A DNA stretch of 64,000 bases from Streptomyces sp. DH12 (GTDB lineage: Bacteria > Actinomycetota > Actinomycetes > Streptomycetales > Streptomycetaceae). How positions within the stretch are numbered: the first letter of the stretch is position 1; each line of letters begins with the position of its first letter. The DNA is taken from positions 123,363 through 187,362 of the forward strand of contig NZ_JAHWGT010000014.1 in NCBI RefSeq assembly GCF_020873895.1. The letters are read 5' to 3'. Under the pieces are notes generated by a model, which had not been told where the DNA came from, did no database searches, and saw only the letters and a program-made list of their open reading frames with translations. The position numbers were made by a program, and so were the translations under genes. Shown here in pieces: positions 36,779 through 46,112 of this stretch.

Positions 36779-39262
36779 TCAGCGCCGCGGGTTGACGCGC
36801 CGTGTCGCCACGGCCGTGGCCGGGTCCTCCGGCCACGGGTGCCGCGGGTAGCGGCCGCGCAGCTCGGCGCGCACCGCCCGGTAGCCCTCCCGCCAGAACG
36901 ACTCCAGGTCGGCGGTGACGGCGGCCGGCCGGCCCGCCGGCGACAGCAGGTGCACCAGGACGGGCACCCCCGCGACCCGGGGCGTCCGCGCCATCCCGAA
37001 CAGCTCCTGGAGCTTCACCGCCAGCACCGGCTGCGGACCCCCGTACTCGACGCGGACCCGCGAGCCGCTCGGCACCTCGATCCGCTCCGGCGCCAACGCG
37101 TCCAGGCGCGCGGCGTCCCCGCCCGTCCACGGCAGCAGCCGCCGCAGGCCCTGCCCCGCGTCGATCCGCCCCAGGTCCGCCCGGCGCCGCGCCCGCGACA
37201 ACTCGGGCTCCAGCCACTCCTCCGCGCGCTCCAGCAGCGCGGCGTCCGACACGTCGGGCCAGGGCGGGCCCACCTCGCGGTGCACGAACGCCAGCCGCTG
37301 CCGCAGCTCCTGCGACTCCCGCGACCAGCGCAGCAGCCCCGGCCCCTCGCGCCGCAGCCCCTCCAGCAGGGCGGCGCGCACCAGCGCCGGGTCCGGGTCC
37401 CGCAGCGGCCGCACGGCCGTCTCGATCGCGCCCAGCCGCTCCACGGACCGCGCGACCACGTCACCGTCCTCCCACCGCACCTCCTCGCCCGACGCGAGCA
37501 GGTGCCGGGCGGCCGACCGGGCGGTCTCCTCGTCCACCACCGCGGCGAGCCGCACCCGCGCGGACGCGGCGTGCGGCGGCCGGTCCGCGACGGCGACCGC
37601 CAGCCAGGGCGCCGTCCGCAGCCGGGAGCCGTCCCGCAGCTCGGCGCCCGTGCCGGACGCCATCAGGAACGCCCCCGCGCCCCTGGCCCGCGCCACCCGC
37701 TCCGGGTACGCCAGCGACGTGACCGCCCCGACGACGGCGTCGTCCGGCAGGTCGGCCGGCGGCGTCCCGGAGCCGCCCAGGTCCTGCCCCGCCAACCGCC
37801 GCGCCTCCTGCCGCCACCGCGCCCCGTACGCGTCACCGCCCCGACGCGCCGCGCGCCACGCCGCCGCCAGGTCGTCGCCGTACTCGCGCGGCGGCTCCTC
37901 GCTCAGCAGCGCCACCACCTCCGCCGCGCGCCGCGCCCCCACCGCCGACGCCCCGTCGAGCAGCGCGCGGGCCAGCCGGGGGTGCAGGCCGAGGCGGGAC
38001 ATCCGTACGCCCCGCTCCGTCGCCCGGCCCGCCCCGTCCACCGCGCCGACCGCCGCCAGCACCGATCGCGCGGCGGCCAGCGCACCGGCGGGCGGCGCGT
38101 CCAGCAGCGCCAGCCCCGACGCGTCCGGATCGCCCCAGACGGCGGCCCGCAAGGCGAACGCCGACAGGTCCGCCACCTGGATCTCCGGCGACGGGAACCG
38201 CGGCAGGCGCCCGTCCTCCGCCTCCGTCCAGCAGCGGTACACCACACCCGGCGCCTCGCGTCCCGCCCGGCCCGCCCGCTGCCGGGCCGCCGCCCTCGAC
38301 GCCCGTACGGTGGTCAGCGAACCGAGGCCCCGCGCGTGGTCCACCCGCGGCTCGCGGGCCAGGCCCGAGTCCACCACCACCCGCACGCCCGGCACGGTCA
38401 GCGACGACTCGGCCACCGACGTCGCCAGCACCACCCGGCGGCCCCGGCCGGGGGAGAGCACCGCCTCCTGCACCGCGGCCGGGGCCCGGCCGTGCACCTG
38501 GAGCACCTCCACGTCGGCGAGGCCCGCCAGGAGCCCCGCCACCCGCGCGATCTCCCCGACACCGGGCAGGAAGCACAGCACGTCGCCGGAGCGCTCCGCC
38601 AGCGCCCGCCGCACCACCGATGCCACGTGCGCCAGGAACGCCGGATCCACGCGCGTCCCGTGCGGCGGCCGCACGGACGACGCCGGCGGGGCCCACACCG
38701 CCTCCACCGGGTGGGCCGTCCCCTCGGCCTCCACCACCGGCGCACCGCCCAGCAGCCGGGACCAGCCCTCCGCGTCGGTCGTCGCCGAGGCGGCCACCAG
38801 CCGCAGCTCGGGCCGGAGCGCGGCACGCACGTCCAGCAGGAACGCGGCGGCGGTGTCGGCGTCCAGGTGCCGCTCGTGGCACTCGTCCAGGACCACCACG
38901 TCCACCCCGGGCAGCTCCTGGTCCCGATGGAGCCGCTGGAGCAGCACGCCCGTGGTCACCACCTCGACGACCGTCCCGCGCGACACCACCCGCTCGCCGC
39001 GCACCGTGAAGCCCACCCGGCCGCCCACCTGCTCGCCCAGCAGCCACGCCATCCGCCGGGCCGCCGCCCGCGCCGCGATCCGCCGCGGCTCGGCCACGAC
39101 GACCCGCGCGCCGCGCCCGGCGAGCGCCAGCGGCACCAGCGTGGTCTTGCCCGTGCCGGGCGGCGCGCACAGCACCGCCGCCCCGTGGCCGTCGAGCGCC
39201 CGCTCCAGGGCGGGCAGGGCGGTGCGCACGGGGAGGGCCGACGCCTCCTCCCGCAGCCGCAT
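36779..39262 (-). CDS. hrpB: ATP-dependent helicase HrpB
   Basis: This 827-residue DEAH-family (SF2) helicase has Walker A APPGTGKTT (GTGKT at 36-40), Walker B DECH (126-129), motif III SATT (in VAASATTD) and motif VI QRAGRAGR. The helicase-associated and HrpB C-terminal domains follow (about 430-827). HrpB is widespread but its cellular job in bacteria is poorly defined. In spirochaetes its relative HrpA processes mRNA. It starts with ATG 39262, which overlaps the methyltransferase stop as TGATG, so the two genes form an operon. Confidence 0.96.
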   Translation of the reverse strand: MRLREEASALPVRTALPALERALDGHGAAVLCAPPGTGKTTLVPLALAGRGARVVVAEPRRIAARAAARRMAWLLGEQVGGRVGFTVRGERVVSRGTVVEVVTTGVLLQRLHRDQELPGVDVVVLDECHERHLDADTAAAFLLDVRAALRPELRLVAASATTDAEGWSRLLGGAPVVEAEGTAHPVEAVWAPPASSVRPPHGTRVDPAFLAHVASVVRRALAERSGDVLCFLPGVGEIARVAGLLAGLADVEVLQVHGRAPAAVQEAVLSPGRGRRVVLATSVAESSLTVPGVRVVVDSGLAREPRVDHARGLGSLTTVRASRAAARQRAGRAGREAPGVVYRCWTEAEDGRLPRFPSPEIQVADLSAFALRAAVWGDPDASGLALLDAPPAGALAAARSVLAAVGAVDGAGRATERGVRMSRLGLHPRLARALLDGASAVGARRAAEVVALLSEEPPREYGDDLAAAWRAARRGGDAYGARWRQEARRLAGQDLGGSGTPPADLPDDAVVGAVTSLAYPERVARARGAGAFLMASGTGAELRDGSRLRTAPWLAVAVADRPPHAASARVRLAAVVDEETARSAARHLLASGEEVRWEDGDVVARSVERLGAIETAVRPLRDPDPALVRAALLEGLRREGPGLLRWSRESQELRQRLAFVHREVGPPWPDVSDAALLERAEEWLEPELSRARRRADLGRIDAGQGLRRLLPWTGGDAARLDALAPERIEVPSGSRVRVEYGGPQPVLAVKLQELFGMARTPRVAGVPVLVHLLSPAGRPAAVTADLESFWREGYRAVRAELRGRYPRHPWPEDPATAVATRRVNPRR

Positions 39263-40092
39263 CACGCGCGCTCGCACACGAAGATCGCCGTGCCCGGGAT
39301 GAGGTTGCCGCGCAGCGGCGACCAGCCGCCCCACTCCTGGCCGTTCCAGGCGGGCCACTCCGGCTCCACCAGGTCCACCAGCCGGAAGCCGCCCGCGACG
39401 ACGTCCCGCACCCGGTCGCCGAGCGTGCGGTGGTGCTCCACGTACACCGCCCGGCCCTCCTCGTCCTGCTCCACGTAGGGCGTGCGGTCGAAGTACGAGG
39501 ACGCCACCGTCAGCCCCTCGGGCCCCGGCTCGTCCGGGAACGCCCACCGCACGGGGTGCGTCACGGAGAACACCCAGCGCCCGCCCGGCCGCAGCACCCG
39601 CCGCACCTCCCGGAAGACCCGCACCGGGTCGGCGACGAAGGGCACCGCCCCGTACGCCGAGCAGGCCAGGTCGAAGGAGCCGTCCCGGAAGGGCAGCGCC
39701 CCGGCGTCGGCCTGCACCGGCGCCAGCCCGTCCGCCCCGATGCGCAGCGCGTGCTGGAGCTGCCGGTGGGAGAGGTCCAGCGCGACCGGCCGCGCTCCCT
39801 GCGCCGCCAGCCACCGCGAGCACTGGGCCGCGCCCGCGCCGATCTCCAGGACGTCCAGGCCCCGCAGGGAGGCGGCCGGGCCCAGCAGCCCGGCGTCCGC
39901 CTCGTCCAGCCCCTCGGGCCCCCACACGAACCGGTCGTCGCCGAGGAACCCGCCGTGTTCGCTCTGGTACTCGTCGGCGTTCCGGTCCCACCAGCCCCGG
40001 CTGGCCCTGCTGCTCTCCGCGTCGTCCGCGTCACGGCGCGTCGCGTCCGGCTCCGTCGCGGGCTCTTCGATGCCTCGGGTGTCTTGGTTCAT
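39262..40092 (-). CDS. Class I SAM-dependent methyltransferase
   Basis: This 276-residue methyltransferase has the SAM motif I VLEIGAGAAQC, an acidic residue at the end of strand 2 (VALDLSHRQL), and motif IV region FDLACSAYGAVPFV. The C-terminal phrase EWPAWNGQEWGGWSPLRG is characteristic of a conserved actinobacterial family, usually encoded beside hrpB or rpsA. I start at ATG 40092 (MNQDTRG) with GGACGAG upstream. The 82 extra upstream residues have random composition. The substrate is unknown. Coupling to hrpB may hint at a role in RNA processing, but this is inference. Confidence 0.9.
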   Translation of the reverse strand: MNQDTRGIEEPATEPDATRRDADDAESSRASRGWWDRNADEYQSEHGGFLGDDRFVWGPEGLDEADAGLLGPAASLRGLDVLEIGAGAAQCSRWLAAQGARPVALDLSHRQLQHALRIGADGLAPVQADAGALPFRDGSFDLACSAYGAVPFVADPVRVFREVRRVLRPGGRWVFSVTHPVRWAFPDEPGPEGLTVASSYFDRTPYVEQDEEGRAVYVEHHRTLGDRVRDVVAGGFRLVDLVEPEWPAWNGQEWGGWSPLRGNLIPGTAIFVCERA

Positions 40093-40256
40093 CTCGTCCG
40101 TCGTTGTAGTTTGCGGACATCGCTTCGGGTGTCCCGGGCGTGCCGCCCGCAGGCCGCGCCCCGCGTGTCGCCGGCGCGCCGCGGCCAGGATGGCCTCGGC
40201 GAAGCTTAGTTGTGCCGGGTATGGAGGGATCCGCCCCGGGTGGGCGTCTTCGCGCA

Positions 40257-40285
40257 TTGACCCTGCCCCGCCGCGCCCGTATGCT
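40257..40285 (+). promoter_or_regulatory. Promoter of rpsA
   Basis: TTGACC (40257-40262), a 17-nt spacer and TATGCT (40280-40285) form a near-consensus sigma-HrdB promoter. Transcription should start near 40292. Confidence 0.75.
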
Positions 40286-40494
40286 AAAGGTTGCGCTGCG
40301 GGCCTGCGCGCCTCAGACGGAGCAGGTCGCGCTCGCATCTGTTGTATGTCCCCTCGGTTGTCGAGGCGCCACCCGGCCGACCCAGTCGGCGGGAACGGGC
40401 GCTTCCTTGGCTGTCCGGCTTCTGCAGCTGCGATACGGGCTCACGGCGTAGCAGTACCTACGACTTTCTGTCCGTAACCGGAGCCCTTTCCCAC
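40286..40494 (+). other. Long 5' leader of rpsA
   Basis: About 200 nt lie between the predicted start site and the rpsA ATG. The leader is less GC-rich near its 3' end and includes several possible stem-loops, for example around 40385-40400 and 40425-40450. E. coli rpsA has a structured leader through which S1 represses its own translation. A comparable role here is inference. Confidence 0.45.
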
Positions 40495-41997
40495 ATGACG
40501 AGCAGCACCGAGACCACCGCCACCACCCCGCAGGTTGCGGTCAACGACATCGGTAACGAGGAAGCCTTCCTCGCCGCGATCGACGAGACGATCAAGTACT
40601 TCAACGACGGCGACATCGTCGACGGCGTCATCGTGAAGGTCGACCGGGACGAGGTCCTGCTCGACATCGGTTACAAGACCGAAGGCGTGATCCCGAGCCG
40701 CGAGCTCTCGATCAAGCACGACGTCGACCCGAACGAGGTCGTCAAGGTCGGCGACGAGATCGAGGCCCTGGTTCTCCAGAAGGAGGACAAGGAAGGCCGC
40801 CTGATCCTGTCCAAGAAGCGCGCTCAGTACGAGCGTGCCTGGGGCACGATCGAGAAGATCAAGGAAGAGGACGGCATCGTCACCGGTACCGTCATCGAGG
40901 TCGTCAAGGGTGGTCTCATCCTCGACATCGGCCTCCGTGGCTTCCTGCCGGCCTCCCTCGTCGAGATGCGCCGTGTCCGCGACCTCCAGCCCTACGTGGG
41001 CAAGGAGCTCGAGGCGAAGATCATCGAGCTGGACAAGAACCGCAACAACGTGGTCCTGTCCCGCCGCGCCTGGCTCGAGCAGACCCAGTCCGAGGTTCGC
41101 CAGACGTTCCTCACCACCCTGCAGAAGGGTCAGGTCCGCTCCGGCGTCGTCTCCTCGATCGTCAACTTCGGTGCCTTCGTGGACCTGGGTGGCGTCGACG
41201 GTCTCGTGCACGTCTCCGAGCTGTCCTGGAAGCACATCGACCACCCGTCCGAGGTCGTCGAGGTGGGCCAGGAGGTCACCGTCGAGGTCCTCGACGTCGA
41301 CATGGACCGCGAGCGTGTCTCCCTGTCGCTGAAGGCGACGCAGGAGGACCCGTGGCAGCAGTTCGCCCGGACCCACCAGATCGGTCAGGTCGTCCCGGGT
41401 AAGGTCACGAAGCTGGTTCCGTTCGGCGCGTTCGTCCGCGTGGACGAGGGCATCGAGGGTCTGGTCCACATCTCCGAGCTGGCCGAGCGCCACGTGGAGA
41501 TCCCGGAGCAGGTCGTCCAGGTCAACGACGAGATCTTCGTCAAGGTCATCGACATCGACCTCGAGCGCCGCCGCATCAGCCTCTCGCTGAAGCAGGCCAA
41601 CGAGTCCTTCGGCTCGGACCCGGCGTCGGTCGAGTTCGACCCGACGCTGTACGGCATGGCCGCGTCGTACGACGACCAGGGGAACTACATCTACCCCGAG
41701 GGCTTCGACCCCGAGACCAACGACTGGCTCGAGGGCTACGAGACCCAGCGCGAGGCGTGGGAGACCCAGTACGCCGAGGCGCAGCAGCGCTTCGAGCAGC
41801 ACCAGGCCCAGGTCATCAAGTCCCGCGAGGCCGACGAGGCCGCCGCTGCCGAGGGTGGCACCGCCGCTCCGGCCGGCGCGCCCGCGGGTGTCTCCGGTGG
41901 TTCGTACTCCTCGGAGTCGGACGACAACTCCGGCGCCCTGGCGTCGGACGAGGCGCTGGCCGCCCTCCGCGAGAAGCTGGCCGGCGGCCAGAGCTGA
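40495..41997 (+). CDS. rpsA: 30S ribosomal protein S1
   Basis: This RNA-binding ribosomal protein has 500 residues and four S1 domains (about 36-105, 123-190, 209-278 and 295-364), each with the G-x-V-x2-I/V...GAFVDL/VD...GLVH-SEL pattern. The acidic, low-complexity C-terminus (about 440-500) is typical of actinobacterial S1. The ATG at 40495 has GGAG 11 nt upstream, a weak site as usual for rpsA. Codon use differs from neighbours (more GGT, GTT-type and AAG codons), consistent with high expression. A stable GGAA-loop terminator follows. Confidence 0.98.
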   Translation: MTSSTETTATTPQVAVNDIGNEEAFLAAIDETIKYFNDGDIVDGVIVKVDRDEVLLDIGYKTEGVIPSRELSIKHDVDPNEVVKVGDEIEALVLQKEDKEGRLILSKKRAQYERAWGTIEKIKEEDGIVTGTVIEVVKGGLILDIGLRGFLPASLVEMRRVRDLQPYVGKELEAKIIELDKNRNNVVLSRRAWLEQTQSEVRQTFLTTLQKGQVRSGVVSSIVNFGAFVDLGGVDGLVHVSELSWKHIDHPSEVVEVGQEVTVEVLDVDMDRERVSLSLKATQEDPWQQFARTHQIGQVVPGKVTKLVPFGAFVRVDEGIEGLVHISELAERHVEIPEQVVQVNDEIFVKVIDIDLERRRISLSLKQANESFGSDPASVEFDPTLYGMAASYDDQGNYIYPEGFDPETNDWLEGYETQREAWETQYAEAQQRFEQHQAQVIKSREADEAAAAEGGTAAPAGAPAGVSGGSYSSESDDNSGALASDEALAALREKLAGGQS

Positions 41998-42035
41998 ACG
42001 GCTCGGCACCGACCCGCTAGCTCCTAGCAGGTGAA

Positions 42036-42067
42036 TCGAGGCCCGTCCCGGAAGGGACGGGCCTCGA
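42036..42067 (+). terminator. Terminator of rpsA
   Basis: A 14-bp perfect stem (42036-42049 with 42054-42067) is capped by a GGAA (GNRA-type) tetraloop, 38 nt after the stop. Confidence 0.9.
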
Positions 42068-42168
42068 CGCGTCTCCGGTCGGTGGCCGGGCCCGTGCGCG
42101 GCCCGGGCCCGCGGACTCGTCCGGCTGGCCGTCCTCCGCCCGGGGCCGCCTCCGGAGTACCGCCGGGA

Positions 42169-43182
42169 TCAGTCGACGACCGGGACGCCCGGTGTGGCCA
42201 GCCCCCGCCCGCCGGTGCGGGTGTTGTCCGCGTGCACCGTCGTCCGGCACGACGAGGAGTGGTGCGGGGCGTGGACGGCGTACCGGTCCGGGCCCGTCGC
42301 ACCGGTCAGGTCCGCGTGGTTGTCGCGGAAGACCGTGCCGCACCCCCAGCCGGGCCGCTGGCTGTGCACCTCGAAGCCGTTGTTCAGGGTGGACCGGCCG
42401 GTGTTGCCCGCGACGAGGACGCCGTTGCCCTTCACGTCCACCCACGAGTCGTCGTAGTGGACGCCCGTCATCCCGCGCCCGTCGAAGACGTTCCCGACGA
42501 TCAGCGCGCCCGTGGTCCCCTCCTTGATGTCGACGCCCTCGCCGCCGACGCCCGGACCGATGGTGTTGCCCTCGATCCGGATGTCGTCGCTCCGGTCCGA
42601 CAGGTCGTTCGCCGTCCCCACGTACACGCCCTCGCCCATGCCCCGGCCGTCACGGCCCGTGTCGCGGATGTGGGAGTTGCGGATGACGCCGTCGGTGCTG
42701 GACGAGCGGAAGTGGACGCCCTCCATGGTCAGCCCGTGGACGGTGACGGAGTCGATGACGACGCCCCTCGCCCGGTCCGTCATGATCCCCTTCTGCCCGC
42801 CGGTGACGGTCAGGCCGTACACCGTCCAGTACGAGGCGCCGTCGAGGTGCAGGCCGTAGCCCCCTGTCGCCGTGAGCACGGCGCGGGAGGAGCCGGTGAG
42901 GACGATCCGGGCCGTGGGGGAGCCGGGGGCCGTCACCTTGAAGTTGCCCCGGTACGTGCCGTCGGCGAGCCGGATCGTGTCGCCGGGGCGCGCGGCGGTG
43001 AGCGCGGCCTTGAGCTGCGCGGCGGTGGAGACGTCCACGACGGCCGCGGCGCCGCCGCCACGCGGCGCGGCGGCGGAGGAGGGGGCGGTCGCGGGGGGTG
43101 CGGCGGTCGCGGTGGCCGTCGCCGTCGCCGTCAGGGCGAGGGCGGTCGCGAGCAGGCGGGGGAGCGGCGGCGAGACGCGCAT
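42169..43182 (-). CDS. Secreted right-handed beta-helix protein (polysaccharide-lyase-like)
   Basis: This is a 337-residue exported protein. ATG 43182 starts a signal peptide (RLLATALALTATATATATAA). An entry strand AAQLKAALTAARPGDTIRLADGTYRGNFKV follows, the usual start of PL6/chondroitinase-B-like beta-helix proteins. Repeated strands have the PbH1 pattern, as in GVHFRSSSTDGVIRNSHIRDTG and IEGNTIGPGVGGEGVDIKEG. Two Cys near the C-terminus may pair. The fold is clear, but the substrate is not, since no catalytic Lys/Arg pair can be assigned by eye. A consensus promoter lies upstream. Confidence 0.88.
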   Translation of the reverse strand: MRVSPPLPRLLATALALTATATATATAAPPATAPSSAAAPRGGGAAAVVDVSTAAQLKAALTAARPGDTIRLADGTYRGNFKVTAPGSPTARIVLTGSSRAVLTATGGYGLHLDGASYWTVYGLTVTGGQKGIMTDRARGVVIDSVTVHGLTMEGVHFRSSSTDGVIRNSHIRDTGRDGRGMGEGVYVGTANDLSDRSDDIRIEGNTIGPGVGGEGVDIKEGTTGALIVGNVFDGRGMTGVHYDDSWVDVKGNGVLVAGNTGRSTLNNGFEVHSQRPGWGCGTVFRDNHADLTGATGPDRYAVHAPHHSSSCRTTVHADNTRTGGRGLATPGVPVVD

Positions 43183-43257
43183 GGGTGGGGGCCTTCCCGT
43201 CGAGTTCCCGTGCGTGTACGGCGGGCGGGGCGCTGAACACGCGCGCGGTGTCCCGAG

Positions 43258-43286
43258 ACGGTATGGACGGGTTATGGGCATGTCAA
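43258..43286 (-). promoter_or_regulatory. Promoter of beta-helix gene
   Basis: On the minus strand TTGACA (43286-43281), a 17-nt spacer and TACCGT (43263-43258) form a good sigma-70-type promoter. This predicts a 5' UTR of about 70 nt. Confidence 0.65.
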
Positions 43287-43389
43287 GGTCTGGACCAAAG
43301 GCCGGATCGTGCCCGGGACATGGGCGGCGCGGGGAATGTCAGTGGCCCGTGCGACGTTCTCCGGTAGGACACGAGGAGGAGCGGTAATC

Positions 43390-44331
43390 GTGCTTGATCC
43401 GCAGGATTTGTACGCATGGGAGCCGAAGGGCCTGGCGATCGCCGACATGGCGCTCGCCCAGGAATCGGCCGGCCTGATCATGCTCTATCACTTCGACGGA
43501 TACATCGACGCGGGCGAGACCGGCGAGCAGATCGTCGAGAGCCTGCTGGAGACCCTGCCCCACCAGGTGGTGGCCCGCTTCGACCACGACCGGCTGGTCG
43601 ACTACCGGGCGCGCCGCCCGCTGCTGACCTTCCGCCGCGACCGCTGGACCGCGTACGAGACGCCGGCCATCGAGGTCCGCATCGTCCAGGACGCCACGGG
43701 AGCGCCCTTCCTGCTCCTGTCCGGGCCGGAGCCCGACGTCGAGTGGGAGCGCTTCGCCGTCGCGGTCCGCCAGGTCGTGGAGCGGCTCGGCGTACGCCTC
43801 TCCGTCAACTTCCACGGCATCCCGATGGGCGTGCCGCACACCCGGCCCGTCGGCCTCACCCCGCACGGCAACCGCGCCGACCTCGTCCCGGGCCACCGCA
43901 GCCCGTTCGACGAGGCGCAGGTGCCCGGCAGCGCCGCCGCGCTCATCGAGTACCGCCTGTCCGAGGCGGGGCACGACGTCCTCGGCATCGCCGCGCACGT
44001 CCCGCACTACCTGGCCCGCTCGGCCTACCCGGACGCCGCGCTCACGGCCGTCGAGGCGGTCACCGCAGCGACGGGCCTGGTGCTGCCGGCCGTCGCGCAC
44101 GGCCTGCGCACCGCGGCGCAGCGCACCCAGACGGAGATCGAGCGGCAGATCGGCGAGGGCGACGAGGAACTGGTCGCCCTGGTCAAGGGGCTGGAGCACC
44201 AGTACGACGCGATCGCCGGCGTGGAGACCCGCGGCAGCCTCGTCGCGGAGCCGGTGGACCTCCCGTCCGCCGACGAGATCGGCCGCGAGTTCGAACGGTT
44301 CCTGGCGGAGCGCGAGGGCGACAACCCGTGA
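43390..44331 (+). CDS. PAC2-family protein (proteasome assembly chaperone-like)
   Basis: This 313-residue cytosolic protein of the PAC2 family begins [24 protein letters not shown] at GTG 43390, with GAGGAG 8 nt upstream. Conserved phrases are [38 protein letters not shown] and [12 protein letters not shown]. Structural relatives include eukaryotic proteasome assembly chaperone 2 and actinobacterial proteins related to proteasome assembly chaperones. Streptomyces have a 20S proteasome, but a direct role for this protein is unproven. The C-terminus (about 230-313) is a helical, coiled-coil-like segment. Confidence 0.92.
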   Translation: MLDPQDLYAWEPKGLAIADMALAQESAGLIMLYHFDGYIDAGETGEQIVESLLETLPHQVVARFDHDRLVDYRARRPLLTFRRDRWTAYETPAIEVRIVQDATGAPFLLLSGPEPDVEWERFAVAVRQVVERLGVRLSVNFHGIPMGVPHTRPVGLTPHGNRADLVPGHRSPFDEAQVPGSAAALIEYRLSEAGHDVLGIAAHVPHYLARSAYPDAALTAVEAVTAATGLVLPAVAHGLRTAAQRTQTEIERQIGEGDEELVALVKGLEHQYDAIAGVETRGSLVAEPVDLPSADEIGREFERFLAEREGDNP

Positions 44332-44423
44332 CCCCGCCGGCCGGCCGCCGCGCCCCGCGCCACGGGGGAGCGGCGCGTCCGGGCGGGCCCCGGGGGCGCG
44401 GCGACGCCGGGCTCGCACCCGGC

Positions 44424-44499
44424 GGGCACGAGGGCGGGCGCGGCGGGGACGGTACGAGCGCGGGCGCGGTGCCGGACCGGTACGAGCGCGGACGCGGTG
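44424..44499. repeat. Degenerate 27-28-bp tandem repeat
   Basis: GGTACGAGCGCGGGCGCGGTG (44451-44471) recurs at 44479-44499 with one mismatch. A weaker copy starts near 44424. It lies in the non-coding gap between the PAC2 gene and coaE. Confidence 0.75.
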
Positions 44500-44531
44500 G
44501 GGGCGGCGGGCGCCGGCCCGAGCGCGCCGCC

Positions 44532-44537
44532 TAAGCT
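44532..44537 (+). promoter_or_regulatory. -10 hexamer TAAGCT, leaderless start of coaE
   Basis: TAAGCT ends 7 nt before ATG 44545, and the intervening TCCGCCC has no ribosome-binding potential. Confidence 0.6.
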
Positions 44538-44544
44538 TCCGCCC

Positions 44545-45156
44545 ATGCTGACCGTAGGTCTCACCGGAGGAATCGGCGCCGGCAAAAGCGAGGTCTCCCG
44601 CCTCCTCGTCTCGTACGGCGCCGTCCTCATCGACGCCGACCGGATCGCCCGCGAGGTCGTGGAGCCCGGCACGCCCGGCCTCGCCGCCGTCGTGGAGGCG
44701 TTCGGGCCCGGGATCCTCACACCCGAGGGCACGCTGGACCGCCCCCGGCTCGGCTCCCTCGTCTTCGGCGACGCCGAGCGCCTGGCCGTGCTGAACGGCA
44801 TCGTGCACCCGCTCGTCGGCGCCCGTTCGGCCGAACTCCAGGCGGCCGCCGCACCCGACGCCGTGGTCGTCCACGACGTGCCCCTCCTGACGGAGAACGG
44901 CCTCGCCCCCCTCTACGACGTGGTCGTGGTCGTCGACGCGTCCCCCGCCACCCAGCTCGACCGGCTCGTACGGCTGCGGGGCATGTCCCCGGACGAGGCC
45001 CGCGCCCGGATGGCCGCCCAGGCCACCCGCGAGCAGCGGCGCGCCGTCGCCGACCACGTCATCGACAACGACGGCCCCTTCGAGGCCCTCGAACCGCGGG
45101 TGCGGAGGCTGTGGGAGGAGCTGACCGCACGCGCCGCGGCCCCGGCCCAGGAATAG
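44545..45156 (+). CDS. coaE: Dephospho-CoA kinase
   Basis: This enzyme carries out the last step of coenzyme A synthesis, phosphorylating the 3'-OH of dephospho-CoA. The protein has 203 residues. The P-loop GGIGAGKS is at 8-15, and the CoA-domain phrase [16 protein letters not shown] and the lid phrase [16 protein letters not shown] are present. [19 protein letters not shown] is the family's C-terminal motif. Some mycobacterial CoaE proteins have a fused C-terminal domain, which is absent here. The transcript is probably leaderless. The TPR gene follows after 50 nt. Confidence 0.97.
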   Translation: MLTVGLTGGIGAGKSEVSRLLVSYGAVLIDADRIAREVVEPGTPGLAAVVEAFGPGILTPEGTLDRPRLGSLVFGDAERLAVLNGIVHPLVGARSAELQAAAAPDAVVVHDVPLLTENGLAPLYDVVVVVDASPATQLDRLVRLRGMSPDEARARMAAQATREQRRAVADHVIDNDGPFEALEPRVRRLWEELTARAAAPAQE

Positions 45157-45206
45157 GCCCCCCGCCGGGGATGTTGAACGGTCGGAGCGAGGGGAAGGAT
45201 CTCACC

Positions 45207-45575
45207 GTGCCCGACAGCAATCCCGAGACCCACGTCATCGACTACCGGGCGGCCGAGCAGCTGCTCGCCGCGCGCGACCCGCGCGGCGCGGTCAAGCTGC
45301 TCGACTCGGTGATCGCGGCCCACCCCGAGAACACCGCCGCGCGCCTGCTGCGGGCCCGCGCCTTCTTCGCCGCCGCCCAGCTGCGCCCCGCCGAGCTGGA
45401 GTTCGAACTGGTGCTGGAGCGCGAGCCGGACAACGCCTTCGCCCACTTCGGGCTCGCCCGCACCCTCCAGCGCGCCGGCCGCCCGCAGCACGCCCGGCGC
45501 CACTTCCGGCTCGCCGCCGCCCTCGACCCCAAGCCGGAGTACGTCGAGGCCGCCCGCTTCGACGCCGCCGACTGA
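45207..45575 (+). CDS. Small tetratricopeptide-repeat protein
   Basis: This 122-residue protein has about three TPR units: YRAAEQLLAARDPRGAVKLLDSVIAAHPENTAARLLRARAFF, and then ELVLEREPDNAFAHFGLARTLQRAGR. It starts at GTG 45207 with GGGGAAGGA upstream. It has no signal peptide or enzymatic motif, so it is likely an adaptor. It lies 50 nt behind coaE and may be co-transcribed with it. The gene order coaE-TPR is, from memory, conserved in Streptomyces. Confidence 0.85.
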   Translation: MPDSNPETHVIDYRAAEQLLAARDPRGAVKLLDSVIAAHPENTAARLLRARAFFAAAQLRPAELEFELVLEREPDNAFAHFGLARTLQRAGRPQHARRHFRLAAALDPKPEYVEAARFDAAD

Positions 45576-45677
45576 CGCATGCCCGGCCGCGGCGGCCCCG
45601 CCCACGGCCCACCGCGTCCACGGCCCAGCCCGCCGTCGCCCCGCGCGCTCGGCCGCCCGCCGCGTCCGGGAGTCCGC

Positions 45678-45956
45678 TCAGGTCCCCGGCGGACGGTGCT
45701 CCGGCCGGTACGGCTCGTACGGGGGCACGTCCCGGCCCGGCTGGTACCGCGCGCCCTGCCGCAGGTGCCGCACCACCAGGACCAGGTCGGTCGCGACCAC
45801 GAGCGCCAGGACCCCGCAGGCCACCGCCCATCCGGTCCGCCCCAGCAGCGCGAACGCCACCGTGCCGCCCACCGCCCAGAGCAGGCCCCACACCCCGAGC
45901 ACCAGGCGAAGCCGCAGCGGGCTGCGCGCGGTGACGGGTTCGTTTCCACTGCGCAT
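45678..45956 (-). CDS. Small two-helix membrane protein (DUF6343 type)
   Basis: This 92-residue protein has two hydrophobic helices (LRLVLGVWGLLWAVGGTVAFALL and AVACGVLALVVATDLVLVV) followed by a charged Pro/Arg/Tyr-rich tail. The N-terminus RSGNEPVTARSPLRLR is a phrase I associate with DUF6343 of Streptomyces. I start at ATG 45956, which has GGAGGG at the correct 8-nt distance. The ATG 6 nt earlier is too close to it. The function is unknown. Confidence 0.8.
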   Translation of the reverse strand: MRSGNEPVTARSPLRLRLVLGVWGLLWAVGGTVAFALLGRTGWAVACGVLALVVATDLVLVVRHLRQGARYQPGRDVPPYEPYRPEHRPPGT

Positions 45957-46112
45957 CGTCATCACCCTCCGGTCACGCGGGTACCCGCCCGGCCGCGCCC
46001 GACCCCACCGCCGGCCACGCTGCCGGCCGCCGTTGTCAGACCCCCGCCGTAAGGTCGGTGGGCAGGGGAGACGACCACGACCACGGGGACCCGGTGGGGG
46101 AGGTGAGGGAGC

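Noticed and set aside
40093-40338. 82-residue N-terminal extension of the methyltransferase
   Set aside because: Random Arg/Pro-rich composition and no ribosome site. ATG 40092 precedes the conserved part and has one.
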